DNA from: Forsythia viridissima
Lineage: Eukaryota; Streptophyta; Magnoliopsida; Lamiales; Oleaceae
NCBI GenBank assembly: GCA_030279155.1
Contig: CM059037.1
Coordinates: 27,647,001 to 27,711,000 of the forward strand
DNA length: 64,000 nt
Direction: 5' to 3'
Shown here: piece by piece, positions 32,453-45,115 of the stretch
How positions within the stretch are numbered: the first letter of the stretch is position 1
Layout of the letters: each line of letters starts with the position of its first letter
Notes under the pieces: model-generated
Told to the model about the DNA's origin: nothing
Seen by the model: the letters and a program-made list of their open reading frames with translations, nothing else
The model's database searches: none
Translations under genes and position numbers: made by a program

Positions 32453-35400
32453 ATGGATGAAGAAAGTAAAAAAATACGAAAAAAGCGGCGTAGAGAGTTG
32501 TATGCTGAGCGTAAAAAATTTCAATCTAAAAAGATAGTACATAGAACAAGACTCCAACTTATTGATGAAGTACACATGAATTTCAATGATGGAAGTGGAA
32601 GTTCAAAGTTAACTAGTAATTATTATTGTCTTAGAAAGCAAAATAAAAGCAGTATTCAATTTGCAATGTTATTTTTATAAATATTTAAATTGAAGTTGTG
32701 TAATGTAGTTGAAAGGTGTGATGACAAAGGATTTCCCACTATGGATGTGGAATGTGCTTCTTTTGAAGATGGTGTAGACAATCACCATTCGTGTTCAAAG
32801 GACCCAACCATGACTTATTACAAAATTAAACAATTCCAAATGAATCAATGCAATGCAAAAATTGACATAACAATTATTCCGAAAAAAAACCTATATATTA
32901 CAAGAACCAACAATTTGTCAATATTGCAATGCTAAAAAATTTGATAAAGAAAGTAAAGGTTTTTGTTGTTCTAATGGAAAAGTAAAATTGCACATAAACA
33001 ATGTACCTATTGAATTGTATGAATTATATACCTCTAATTCAAGCGAAGCATTACATTTTAAAAATAATGGACGATATTATAATAACCATTTTGCATTTAC
33101 ATCATTTGGTGATAAGTATGATAAAACTTTGTTTACAAAATACAAAGGTATTTACAGATTTAGGGTTCAATGACAAGTATATCATTACATAAATCAAATT
33201 TTACCAATTGATAATAATCCATCTTATTTACAATTATACTTCTATGATACTGAAAATGAAATACAAAATAGGTTACAAAAATCAAATAAGTTTTGTGAAT
33301 CAATGTTATACAAATTAATAGATATATTGAAGATTAATCCTTATAGTAAGTTTTTTCGGTCCTTAAGTGATGTTGAATGTTTAGAAATGTGTAAAATACA
33401 CATTAGATGTTATCCAGGACTTGATCAAAGAGTATACAATACCTCATCTGCATCACAAGTTGCTGTAGTTTGGGTTCATGATGATCCATCTGCAGACATT
33501 AGGGTTCGAGATATATCAATATATTGTCATTCTAATACTTTACATAGAATACATTACTTTTTTGGTTGTTATGATCCTCTTCAATATCCATTATTATTTC
33601 CTTTTGGTGAATCTAGATGGCACGAAGGTATTGAAAAATGTAAACAATATATAGTTTATGATACTCTAGTAGTTGAAAATATGTTTGATATAAATATTAT
33701 AAATTCTGTGAATGAGATAATTGAGAAAGAGAATACAGGTTATTACTAACAGCATAGTTTGTTCATTTAGATTATCTATCATTTTATAGTTAGATTTTTC
33801 CATTGTAGTTGTTATTGTTTGATATTTTTTGTAGTGTTGACAAGGAAAAAGAAGACATCACAAGTTTCTTGTCGGGAATACTACTGCTACAAATTACTGG
33901 TGTGAACTCTTGACAATTCTATTTTGCTCCATGCTGGTAGGTTGTTACAACAATATGTAGTAGATATGTATGTTAAGATTGAAACAAGTAGATTAGATTA
34001 TTTTCGTCAAAATCAAAAAGAAATATGTGCTGAATTTTATCAAGGAATTGTCGATAGTATAGAAAATGGTGAAAATAGAAGTTAAAAAATTGGTTAAAAA
34101 ATTATTTTACCATCTTCTTTTATTGGGGGTCCTAGAGATATGAAAAAAAAATATATGGATGCAATGTCATTAGTTCAAATATTTGGTAAACCTGATATAT
34201 TTTTAACAATAACTTGTAGTCCTAAATGAGATGAAATAAAACAAGAATTGAAACATAATGATGCAAGTCAAAATGGACCTGATTTAATTGTACGTGTATT
34301 TAGAGCAAAATTAGAAGAATTGAAACTTGATTTAATAAAACGCAAAAGTTTTGGACCAGTTGCTAGTTATATTTATGTGATAGAATTTAAAAAAAGTGGA
34401 CTCCCACATGCTCTTATTTTGTTAATTTTGAATGCAGGTTTCAAAATTACGAATACTGATTCAATTGATAAAATTGTTTCAAGTGAAATACCAAACATAA
34501 ATAATGACCCTCATCTACATTCTATTATAATGAAACATATGATGCATGGTTCCTGTGGTATATTGAATCCAAATAATGTTTGTATGAACAAAAAAGGAGA
34601 GTGCAAAAATAAATATCCAAAACAAATTAATATGAAAACTTTTATTGGTGATAATTCTTATCCAAATTATAGACGCCGCAATAATAACCAATTAGTTAAA
34701 GTTAGAGGGCATTTATTAGATAATAAATGGGTTGTGCCTTATAATCCTTATTTATCTGCTAAATATGATTGTCATATAAATGTAGAAATTTGTTTGATAG
34801 TAACAACTGTTAAATATCTATATAAATATGTATACAAAGGACATGATAGAGTAAGTTTTGTGTAAATAACAATAAAAATGAGGATGTCGATGAAATCAAA
34901 AGATACCAATATGGCAGATGGATTTCTCCACCTGAGGCAATGTGGAGAATATATGGATTTATTTTATCTGAAATTTCTCCGGCAGTTATATCACTACAAT
35001 TACATCTTGAAAATAATCATTTAGTGACATATAAAAACTTTGAAAATTTGTCGACAATTATAAATTCTAATTATAGACAACAAACGATGTTAACTAAATT
35101 CTTTAAAATGAATTGCACAAATGAATTAGCCAAAACATTGTTGTATAAAGAATTTCCTCAATATTTTGTATGGGATGCACAAAGTAAAATATGGTGCCGA
35201 AGAAAACAACGAAACATGATTGGTAGAATTGTGGCAGCTAATATAGTCGAGGGTGAAAGATATTATTTACGAGTTTTATTAAATCATATTAAAGGAGCAA
35301 CATCGTTTGAAATTTTGAAAGTAGTTAATGGAATTTATGTCTTCATTTCGTTAAGCAGCTGTTTCACATGGTTTATTAAGTGGTAATAATTATTGTGAAC

Positions 35401-36779
35401 ATTGTTTTGGAGAAGCTATTACTTATCAAATGCCTTATTCGTTGCGTCGTTTATTTGCTACTATATTAACTTTATGTGGGCCTGATGATCCAAGAGCATT
35501 ATGGATTAAATTTTGTAACTTTATTTATGAAGATTATACAAATAATGGTATGCCTATTGTTGATGCTGAAATGAAAGCTTTACGAGATATAAATTATTTA
35601 TTAGAGCCAAGTGATAAAAATGTAAATGAGTATTCTCTTGTACCTTTTCAAATAATAATGGAAGAAAAAGAAAAGTTAGCTAATATAATTGCCGAAGAAA
35701 TGAGAAACAATGCTATTAAAATAGATATTATGTCTACAAATACTTTAAATCAACAGGAAAAAATTGCATATGATGAAATTCTAGACCATGTTTTTAATTA
35801 TTCATCAGGTTTGTTTTTTATAGATGGACCAGGTTTTTTATAGATGGACCAGGTTGAACAGGTAAAACATATTTGTATAAAGCATTACTTGCAACTGTTA
35901 GATCAAAGAATCTTATAGCCTTAGCTACTGCTTTTTCAGGAGTTGTAGCTGCTCTATTACCTGGAGCACGAAATGCACATTCAAGGTTTAAGATTCCATT
36001 AGAAATCAATAGTAACATGAGTTGTTCAGTTAGTAAACAATCTGCGTTAGCAAGTCTATTTATAATGACAACATTAATCATTTGGGATGAAGCACCAATG
36101 GTACATCGTTATGCTATTGAAGTTGCAGATAAGATGTTAAGAGATATTAATGAATGTGATTTACTATTTGGTGGAAGAGATGTTGTTTTAGGAGGAGATT
36201 TTAAAATAGTTTACCAGTTATTTAAAAAGGAACACGAGAAGATATAATACAAGCAAGTCTCATTTATTCCAATTTATGGCCACAGTTTAAACAATTTAAA
36301 TTAGTTCAAAATATGAGGGCTCAATTATCCATTATTCTCGAAATTATTAATGAATATTGGTGATGGGATTGAAGTACAACATACATGTAACATGATTAAA
36401 CTATCTCCAAAAATTACCATATCTTTTAGAGATGAAATAGCATCTTTAAAAGAATTGATTAACGTTGTCTTTCCAAATTTAAAAGATTATGTTGACAATT
36501 TAAACACGATGATTAACCGAGTAATTTAAATCCAGAAAATGAGTGTGTAGATCAAATAAATAATATTTTATTACAAGAAATTCCAGGAGAAATATTTACA
36601 TACTATAGCTATGATGAAACATTAGAAAAAATGAACAAAGTATCTATGAAGATTTTCTAAATACATTAACTCCAAATGGTATTCCTCCACATGAACTTAT
36701 ATTAAAACAAAATTGTCCTGTTATATTACTTAGAAACATCAACCCTTCAGAAGGATTATGCAATGGTACAAGATTAGTT
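32453..36779 (+). pseudogene. Helitron Rep-helicase transposase, N-terminal and central parts
   Basis: From ATG 32453 a basic leader (RKKRRRELYAERKKFQSKK) leads to the cysteine-containing segment FCQYCNAKKFDKE. The Helitron N-terminal domain follows (FKNNGRYYNNHFAFTSFGDK, RVYNTSSASQVAVVWVHDD, YPLLFPFGESRWHEGI). The Rep nuclease has FKKSGLPHALILLIL, where the second His of the HUH motif is Leu (34404-34412), and KYLYKYVYKGHD with the catalytic tyrosines. A PIF1-like helicase has Walker A GPG-stop-TGKTYLYK, Walker B IIWDEAPM, and PPHELILKQNCPVILLRNIN up to GLCNGTRLV. Multiple frameshifts and stops. It ends at the CACTA insertion and resumes at 52544. Confidence 0.92.
35814..35853. repeat. Perfect 20-bp tandem duplication at the helicase Walker A
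   Basis: TTTTTTATAGATGGACCAGG occurs twice in a row and shifts the frame just before the GPGxTGKT loop. Confidence 0.95.
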
Positions 36780-36792
36780 CACTACAAGAAAA
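36780..36792 (+). repeat. Left terminal inverted repeat of the CACTA element
   Basis: CACTACAAGAAAA, preceded by the target duplication GTT. Confidence 0.95.
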
Positions 36793-36794
36793 TG

Positions 36795-37310
36795 TGTCTA
36801 TAGCGGCGACACAAATTGTGACGACAAAATATCGCCTCTATTAGTACTGGACAATTGAGACGACAAAGAAATGTCGTCGCTATAATGTCAAAATATATAG
36901 TGACGACATATGTCGTCGTTATATTTAACAAGTCATCTCTATTATTTGTAATTTATAACGACGTCTTTTTATGTCGTCGCTAATTATTTTTCCAAATGGC
37001 GAGAACAAATTGTGCCATTTTGTTGTGACAATAGCGACGACACATGTCGTCGCAATAGATATGTTGATGATGTTGTCAATCACATGAATCATTGTTGTCG
37101 CTATAGACCTATGTCAAGATTGGCGGGAAATTTGACGCCCAATTATTGTCTATAGCGACGACATGTGTCATCGCAATAGACTTATTGATAATTTTGTCAG
37201 TCACGTGAGTTATTAATTTTCTCGTAATATGTGATGTGGTTTGTAGCGACGACATATTATTCTATATGGACGACATACGGCACCGCTATAATTTCTCTTT
37301 TTCCATCTCA
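36795..37310. repeat. Left subterminal palindrome array of the CACTA element
   Basis: About ten copies, direct and inverted, of GCGACGACA, often paired as perfect or near palindromes such as GCGACGACACATGTCGTCGC (about 37034) and GTGACGACATATGTCGTCG. Such subterminal motifs are where the En/Spm TNPA-type protein binds before excision. Confidence 0.88.
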
Positions 37311-37357
37311 CCATCCCCGCATTTATGTACCAATATTTCCATTTCCATCAGTGTAAA

Positions 37358-39619
37358 TGTATGGACCAGAAAATTTTTCATCTATTAATTCAAGTAAATA
37401 ATTTTACTTATTTTCGGCGTGCTTCGAACCTCATAGTTCATTTTAAATATTTTGTTGCGTTTAAATTTTTGAGCGTGTTCGCTTCAAATTTTTAGTTGAA
37501 GTCTATGGAATTATTTTGAAAACAAACCTTATTCTATTTTCATTTGGTAAGTTTTTAATTTCAAGTTGAATGAAGTAATTTATAGCTAGCCAAAAATTTT
37601 AAATTTTGTTCTCCAGATCTATCTAAAAATCTCGGCCTTTTTCTTTCGATCTCTTAGCCAAAATCAAATTATTTTTCGACTCCAAAATTTAGCCAAAAAC
37701 CCCACCCAAACAACACCCTAAAAACATCCAAAATACTTAGCCAAACAACCCCTTAACCTCTACCATTGTGCATCAACCAAACAGCCCCCATGCACAACAA
37801 TAAACCACCCCATGATCTATCAAAAACCGCCCACCTAGCAGCCCCCACTTACCCTCACATGTTAACCAAATTTTCCCCCAATAAGGTCCCAAAATTCGTC
37901 CATTTCCTCTAGTTTAAAGCACAAAAAAACTTCCAGCAACGACCTCCGTTTTCTGTCCAGTTTTCAGCCAAAACAGCAGCCCCATGATCTAACAAAAAAC
38001 CTCCCATGATGCTACCAACTTCCCACCTTCTTCCCCCATTTTTTCCCCTCACTTTCAGCCCTCAAACAAACTATTTTTCTCACCCCAAATTCATCCATAC
38101 AGCAGCCCACAAATCAGTCCTTAAGTTAAGCAAAAACTCTCATTTGTTCCATCATTATTTTCGGCCCAGCATTCCCAGTTTGTGCTCCAAATTCCAGCAG
38201 CAAAAATCCTTTCTTCTTCTCTTCAATATTGTGCAGCAAGAAGCCTTAAAACCTTAGTTTAAATCACCAAAAATACTCTAGCAATTTTCCATCTTTTTCT
38301 TCAAATTTTTGTCTAGCAAATAGCCTCTTTTTCTGCATTTTAAAGCCCCTGATTCCAGCCTTTCTCCCTCACTTTCAGTTCAGTTTTCGATCAGCAGTGA
38401 AGGTTGTTCACCTTGCTTTTTAATTCACAAAAGCTTCCTATATATATATATATATAGTGTACGGGTTTAGATTTTTGGGAAGCTGCAGAAACAAGTTTTC
38501 TTCATCAAAACTTCAACCGAAAACTCATTTTTGAGGTAGTTTTACTTACTACTTTTGCAATGATTTTTAAATTGACGTTTGGAAAATTATGACGTGATGT
38601 AAATTCCATGCAAATGATGTATGAAAAAATTTTATGATAGTGATTGAAGGTAATCACATTAACATGTTAGTGATTCAAGGTAATCATGTATGACGTTATG
38701 TGGTGCCGGCTACCAATTTTTATGTTCCTATCTACGTTTCAAAATGATGGCAGGTCGAATTTACGTTTTACGTATAATTTTTCCACATGATGTATGTATT
38801 GCTACTGAGTGTTTCTTATGAAATACTCACCCCCAAAATAAACAAATTTTCAGATTGAATTGTTTGGCGTTGATGCAATGGCGGTAGGCTAGCGAGCTTA
38901 TCGTGAAATTTTTTATTTAGTTTAAGTTTTGACATCGAGATGATCGAGTCAACTATGATGTAAATACTATATTTTAAGTATTTGATTCAATATTTAATTA
39001 TGTAATATGTATGGAAAACAAGATGTTGGTTTAATTGACGTTCAAAGTTTTAAATTAGAAATTGCCTAGCTCATTTTTTTAAGAATTTTTAGCTTACTGT
39101 CCCCTTTTTGAAAAATCATAACTTTTACTACGGTTGGAATTTTTGAGTGAAATCAGTTTATATGAAAATCTCTATATGTGCCCTAATAACAAAAATTTGA
39201 ATCACTCAAAAATTTCATCGGATGAATTTATTATGGATGTTTGAATGGGCTATCTTAAGGCACCCAGGACAGTTTTTCAAGCATCTTCGGCTATCTTTTT
39301 CACCTAGCAAATGACGTAGATAAAGTTTAAAACTTTAACATGTTGTAGTCTATAGTCCCAAGTATCTATAGTTCTAATTTCGTATTTTTTCGAGTTCGTT
39401 TGAATGGTCTAATAAATTATGGCGACACCTATCACGGTATAGACAAAACGATAAAATTTTGAAGAAAATTCCTTTTCCCTTGCATGCTTGTTATTTTTCC
39501 GAAACAATTTCATTTTTTAAACCCTTCAAGGGCATGGGAAATATTATTTGGAGTCGTCATATATATTTTAGAAATTTATTTCAGTGACCCTCTGGGTTGA
39601 GAAAATTCGAGACATTACA
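37358..39619 (+). mobile_element. 5' LTR of a Tekay-like chromovirus
   Basis: TGTATGGACCAGAAAATTTT to GACATTACA, about 2.26 kb, aligned along its length with 42795-45002. The start should read TGTAACGACCGG; it carries several transitions. The preceding pentamer GTAAA compares with GTATA after the 3' LTR. CA-rich, proline-coding-like stretches (37740-38400) and a short TA run (38442-38455) lie inside. Confidence 0.9.
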
Positions 39620-42600
39620 GCTTAGTATTAAGCACGGTTTTACTTTTCTATAGACTCGAGTAAATTTTAAAATTTTATTTTATTTTGTATGGTCTTTATT
39701 TTATTATGTTAAAAATTTATGAGTTACGATTTTAGAATTTAAGCGTCGCTACTCACCATCGCCACGCTACGCCAACTCTGATGTAAAGAAAAATTTGAAG
39801 AATTATTATATACGCATTTTTATATCCGCTTCAATTATGATGAAATGTTATGTTTAGAAAAGATGAAATAGAAAATGATATGTGGATATTTATTCTTGCG
39901 CACTAAGTATTTTGAGAACGTGAACAAATTTCACGAAAATTTATTTTTTAGTCCTCAGAATTTAATTAAAAGATGTTAGATACCCACCTAATTGGACTTT
40001 TCATAATTGGTATTCCTGACATGGTACGAACTATGAGAACTTGTAGAAAGACGTGCACGTTTAGGCTAATAGGCAGTGATGGAATTCTCAGACGATATGA
40101 AGAATACCAGTGGAACCCGAGATACGACATGGGCCACCACATCCAGAGGATGCTGGTATTGTTGATTAAGGTAAGGCGATTGGGTTTCGTTGTCTCTGGT
40201 CAATGGGCTACACGCCACCTTATTGGTACATTAGCAGACGAGCAGACGAGTGGCAAGACGTGGTTGAGATGGTTTATGATCTATTATGGGCGTCATATGT
40301 ACCCATCCTACCACAAGAGATTGACTATGAGGCCTTCTGCACAGAGTTGATGGCACTATGGGAAGAGGCTCAGGATGATGCACTTGAGTTTTCAGAGGCC
40401 GAAATAGTGCCATCAGAGATGAGATTTGGCAAAGATTCCCCATCGCCTATCTCAGACATTGAGGAGTAGAAATAGGATAACTCTAGTAAGATTTCTGTTT
40501 CAGATGAACTTTTGATAGTATTACTTAGGAGTAGGATTTTCCTTTCTAGTTGTTCGAGCGCCAAACGCTATTTCTTTTTGGTATTTCTCTTGAAGGATCA
40601 AGTGAATGATAAAAGATACTATGTTTTTCAATCTTTGTGAGTTATCCTTCATTATTATTTTTGCCAAGGATGAATGTTATGTATTTGACGGATTATAATA
40701 GTGTACTTGAGGTTAGTATGTCATTAGTAGGACCTATAGACATAAATAAAATATCAAAGGTAGTACAGAAAAATTTTGATGGTTTGATCTTAGAAGCAAA
40801 CTTGATTGTGCTATAATGAAATATTTTGATATAATATTGGGTATACTTTGGCTTAGAAATAACATTGCCGCAATTGTGTGTTTTGGACAAAGAGGTGTTG
40901 TTTTGGCAACTAAGAGGAGAAGAGTTTGGGTATTACGGTCGAGGGTTAAGGTATCATATTAAAGATATCTTGTTTGTCTCACTAGCACCTCATCAGAAGA
41001 GATGATACTAGGTAATGTGCCAGCAGAAGCAAGGGTGAGATTTACACCACCCACAAAAGTCTCAAGTACTTCTTTCAGAAAGAATTACAAATAAGACAAT
41101 GATGGTGGTTAGAGTTGGTCAAGGACTATGACTACACTATCATGTATCATCCTAGTAAGGCTAATGTAGTCGCGGGTGCTCTAAGCAGGAAGATCATGGG
41201 TCAATTCTTAGCATTATGAACGAAGAAAGAGAAATTGATCAAGGATTTTGAGAATTTAAGAATTGAAGTGTTGGCGCCGCCAATGCGGGCATCAACAATG
41301 ATAACAAGTCTGACATTAAAATTGACACTCAAAGATAGAGTTGTGATAGCTAAGAAAGATTATCCCTTTTGAGAAAAAAAAAATCAAGGCTGACATGGAA
41401 ACAAAAAAGAGGGAAGGATTTGAAATAGTCGAGGACAAAATTTTGATACTTGAAGGTTGGTTGTGCATGCCCAAGGATGAGAGGTTGAGGAATGAGATTT
41501 TATCTGAAGCTCATCCCGCTCTTTACGTCGAACATTCAGAAGAAACCAAAATGTATAAGGAATTATGTAACACATTTTACTGGAAAAACATGAAAGGGAT
41601 TATAGCTCGATTTGTGTTTAAGTGTTTAGTGTGTCAACAAGTAAAGGCAAAACAGGGGCCATCAGGGCCACTAAATCTAATGGATATACTACAATGTAAA
41701 TGGAATAAAATCGCAATAAATTTCGTTATGGTTTTCTTTGATCGGCAAGAGGTCATGATACCATCATTGTCGTAATAGACCATTTGATGAAATCTGCTCA
41801 ATTTTCTGCTTGGATGAATTTTAGTGACGAACAGCTAGCACAATTGTGTGTAAGAGAAGCTGTCCGACTTCATAGGGTGCCAGTTTTGATTGTATCGTGC
41901 TGAGACCCGAGGTTTACCTCAAATCTCTGGAAAAGCCTTCAAGGCGCTATGAGAACTTAATTGGATTTTTGTACAGCGTATCATCCTTAAACCGACGGTC
42001 AACCAAAATAAACCATTCAAATTCTGGAAGATATGTTGAAGGCATGTGTTCTGGATCTAGTAGGTAAATGGGAAAGTCACTTACCGTTGGTAGATTTTGC
42101 ATTTTATAATCGTTTTCAAGCTAATATTAACATGGCACCATATGAGACACTTTATGCTCGTTAATGTCGTTCGCCAATTTGTTGGGATGAGGCTGGAAAA
42201 AAAATAGAATTTTAGGACCAGAGTTGGTTGAGAAAACAGTAGAGGCAATAGACAAGATCAGGTCCAAAATTAAGACAGTGCAAGATCGTCAGAAAAGTTA
42301 TGTCGAGCAAAGGAGGAACGAGTTAGAGTTTGAAGTCGGCGTAAAAGTATTTCTTAAAGTGGCTTCGATGAAAGGAATTTTACATTTTGGTAAGAAAGGG
42401 AAACTAAGACCACGTTTCATCGGCCCATTTGAGATTCTAGAGTAAATTGGAAATGTGGCGTATCGTTTGGTATTGCCACCCGATCTCTCGACAATGCATG
42501 ACGTATTCCACGTTCTGATGTTAAGGAAGTACGTGCATGATCCTATGCATGTGGTAAAATATGAGTCGTTGGATTTAAGGAATGACTCATGAGGAAGCCC

Positions 42601-42794
42601 CTACGGTGATCTTAGAAAGAAAAGTCCATATTATGTGAAACCGGAAGATCTCTTATAGTTAAGGTTCAGTGGGGTAGACATGAAGAAGATGGGGTCACTT
42701 GGAAAAGAGAAGAAGATATTTTAGCCAAGTACCCGGACCTTGTAAACCATGTAAGTTAAATTTTAAGGACGAAATTATTTTAAGTGGGGAGGGT
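39620..42794 (+). pseudogene. Internal region of the Tekay-like chromovirus, heavily deleted
   Basis: After a PBS-like CTTAGTATTAAGCACGG (tRNA-Met type TTGGTATCAGAGC with transitions) come two overlapping frames of unknown role (39973-40469; PYWYISRRADEWQDVVEMVY, ALWEEAQDDALEFSE). Next is a protease remnant (40690-40970; FDIILGILWLR, GVVLATKRRRVWVLRS). Then directly the end of RNase H (41045-41200; KSLKYFFQKEL, WWLELVKDYDYTIMYHPSKA), so RT is gone. The integrase zinc finger (41395-41775; MYKELCNTFYWKNMKG, FKCLVCQQVKAKQGP) is followed by a decayed core. The GPF module comes next (42224-42445; GKLRPRFIGPFEILE), then MHDVFHVLMLRKYV and a broken chromodomain. A polypurine tract, AAGTGGGGAGGGT, ends at 42794. 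Confidence 0.88.
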
Positions 42795-45002
42795 TGTAAC
42801 GACCGGAAAATTTTTCATCTATTATTTTCAAGTAAATAATTTTTCTTACTTTCGGCGTTGCTTCGAACCTCATAGTTCATTTTAAATATTTTGTCGTGTT
42901 AACATTTTTGCGCGTGTTCGCTTCAAATTTTTAGTCGAAGTCTGTGGAATTATTTTGAAAATGAACCTTATTCTATTTTCATTTGGTAAGTTTTTAATTT
43001 CAATTTGAATGAAGTAATTTATAGCTAACCTAAATTTTTAAATTTTGTTCTCCGGTTCTATCTAAAAATCTCGGCCTTTTTCTTTTGATCTCTTAGCCAA
43101 AATAGATTTACTTTTAGACTTCAAAATTTAGCCGAAAACCCCACCCAAACAACACCCTAAAAACCACCAAATACTTAGCCAAACAACCCCTTAACCTCCA
43201 CCATTGTGCATCAACCAAACAGCCCCCATGCACAACAAGAAACCACCCCATGATCTATCAAAAACCGCCCACCTAGCAGCCCCACTTACCCTCACTTGTT
43301 AACCAATTTTTGCCCTAATAAGGTCCCAAAAATCTTCCATTTCCTCTATTTCAAAGCACAAAAAAAAAGTCCAGCAATGACCTCCTTTTTCTGTCCAGTT
43401 TTCAGCCAAAACAGCAGCCCCATGATCTAACAAAAAAACTCCCATGATGCTACCAACTTCCCACCTTCATTCCTCATTTTTCCCTCACTTTCAGCCCTCA
43501 AATAAACTATTTTTGTCACCCCAAATTCTTCCATACAGCAGCCCAGAAATTAGTCCATAAGTTAAGCAAAAACTCTCATTTGTTCCATCATTATTTTCGG
43601 CCCAGCATTCCAAGTTTGTGCTCCAAATTCCAGCAGCAAGAATCCTTTCTTCTTCTCTTCAATATTGTGCAGCAAGAAGCTTTGAAACCTTATTTTAAAT
43701 CACCAAAAATACTCCATAAATTTTCCATCTTTTCCTTCACATTTTCTTCCAGCAAACAACCTCTTTTCTGCATTTTACAGCCCCAGATTCCAGCATTTCT
43801 CCCTCACTTTCGGTTCAGTTTTCGACCAGTAGTGAAGGTTGTTCACCTTGCATTTTAATTCACAAAAGCTCCATATATATATATAGTGTATGGGTTTGGA
43901 TTTTTGGGAAGCTGCAGAAACAAGTTTTTTTCATCAAAACTTCAACTGAAAACTCGTTTTGAGGTAGTTTTACTTACTACTTTTGCAATGATCTTTAAAT
44001 TGATGTTTGGAAAATTATGACGTGATGTAAATGCCATGCAAATGATTTATGAAGAAATTTTATGATCGTGATTGAAGGTAATCATGTACGACGTTATGTG
44101 GTGCCGGCTACCAATTTTTATGTTCCTATGTACGTTTCAAAATGATGGCATGCCGAATTTATGTTTATGTATAATTTTTCCACATGATGTATGTATTGCT
44201 ACTAAGTGTTTCTTATGAAATACTCACCCCCAAAACAAACAAATTTTTAGATTGAATTGTTTGGCGTTTATGCAATGGCAGAGGCTAGCGAGCTTATCAT
44301 GAAATTTTTTATTTAGTTTAAGTTTTGACGTCAAGATTATCGAGTCAACTATGATGTAAATACAATATTTTAAGTATTTGATTCAATATTTAATTATGTA
44401 ATATGTATGGAAAATAAGATATTGGTTTAATTGCCGTTCAAAGTTTTAAGTTAGAAATTGCCTAGCTCATTTGTTTTAGAATTTTCAGCTTACTGTCTCC
44501 TTTTCAAAAAATCATAACTTTTACTAGGTTGGAGTTTTTGAGTGAAATTAGTTGATATGGAAATCTCTATATGTGGCCTAATAACAGAAAATGGAATCAC
44601 TCAAAAATTTCATCGGATGAATTTATTATGGATATTTGAACGGGCTGTCGGGACAGTTTTTCAAGCATCTTTGGCTATCTTTTTCACTTACCAAATGACG
44701 TAGCTAAAGTTTAAAATTTTAACATGTTGTATTCCATAGTCCCAAGTATCTAAAGTTCCAATTTTGTAGTTTTTGGAGTTCGTTTGAATGATCTAATAAA
44801 TTGTGGCGACACCTATCACGGTATAGACAAAACTATGAAATTTGAAGAAAATTCCTTTTCCCTTGGACGCTTGTTATTTTTCCGCAAAAATTTTATTTTT
44901 AAAACCCTTCAAGGGCATGGGAAATATTATTTGGATTCTTCATATATATTTTAGAGATTTATTTCAGTGACCCTCCGGATTGAGAAAATCCGGGGCGTTA
45001 CA
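42795..45002 (+). mobile_element. 3' LTR of the Tekay-like chromovirus
   Basis: TGTAACGACCGGAAAA to CGGGGCGTTACA, about 2.21 kb; TGTAACG and CGTTACA are the terminal inverted repeat. It follows the polypurine tract. It lacks a short segment of the 5' LTR near 38640-38690 (a duplicated GTAATCAC/GTAATCATG stretch), one of several indels between the two. Confidence 0.92.
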
Positions 45003-45115
45003 GTATATATTTCCAAGTCTATCGTTTTTCTCCATAATCTTCTTCTTTACATTTCATTTCTTCATCTCCATCTATTATCCTTACTGTATTTGTGAAAATA
45101 TAGTATTTTTTAAGT

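Noticed and set aside
38006..38257. Proline/serine/phenylalanine-rich frame in the chromovirus LTR, partly repeated at 43580
   Set aside because: LTR sequence; the frame differs between the two LTRs and is driven by CA/CT-rich composition.
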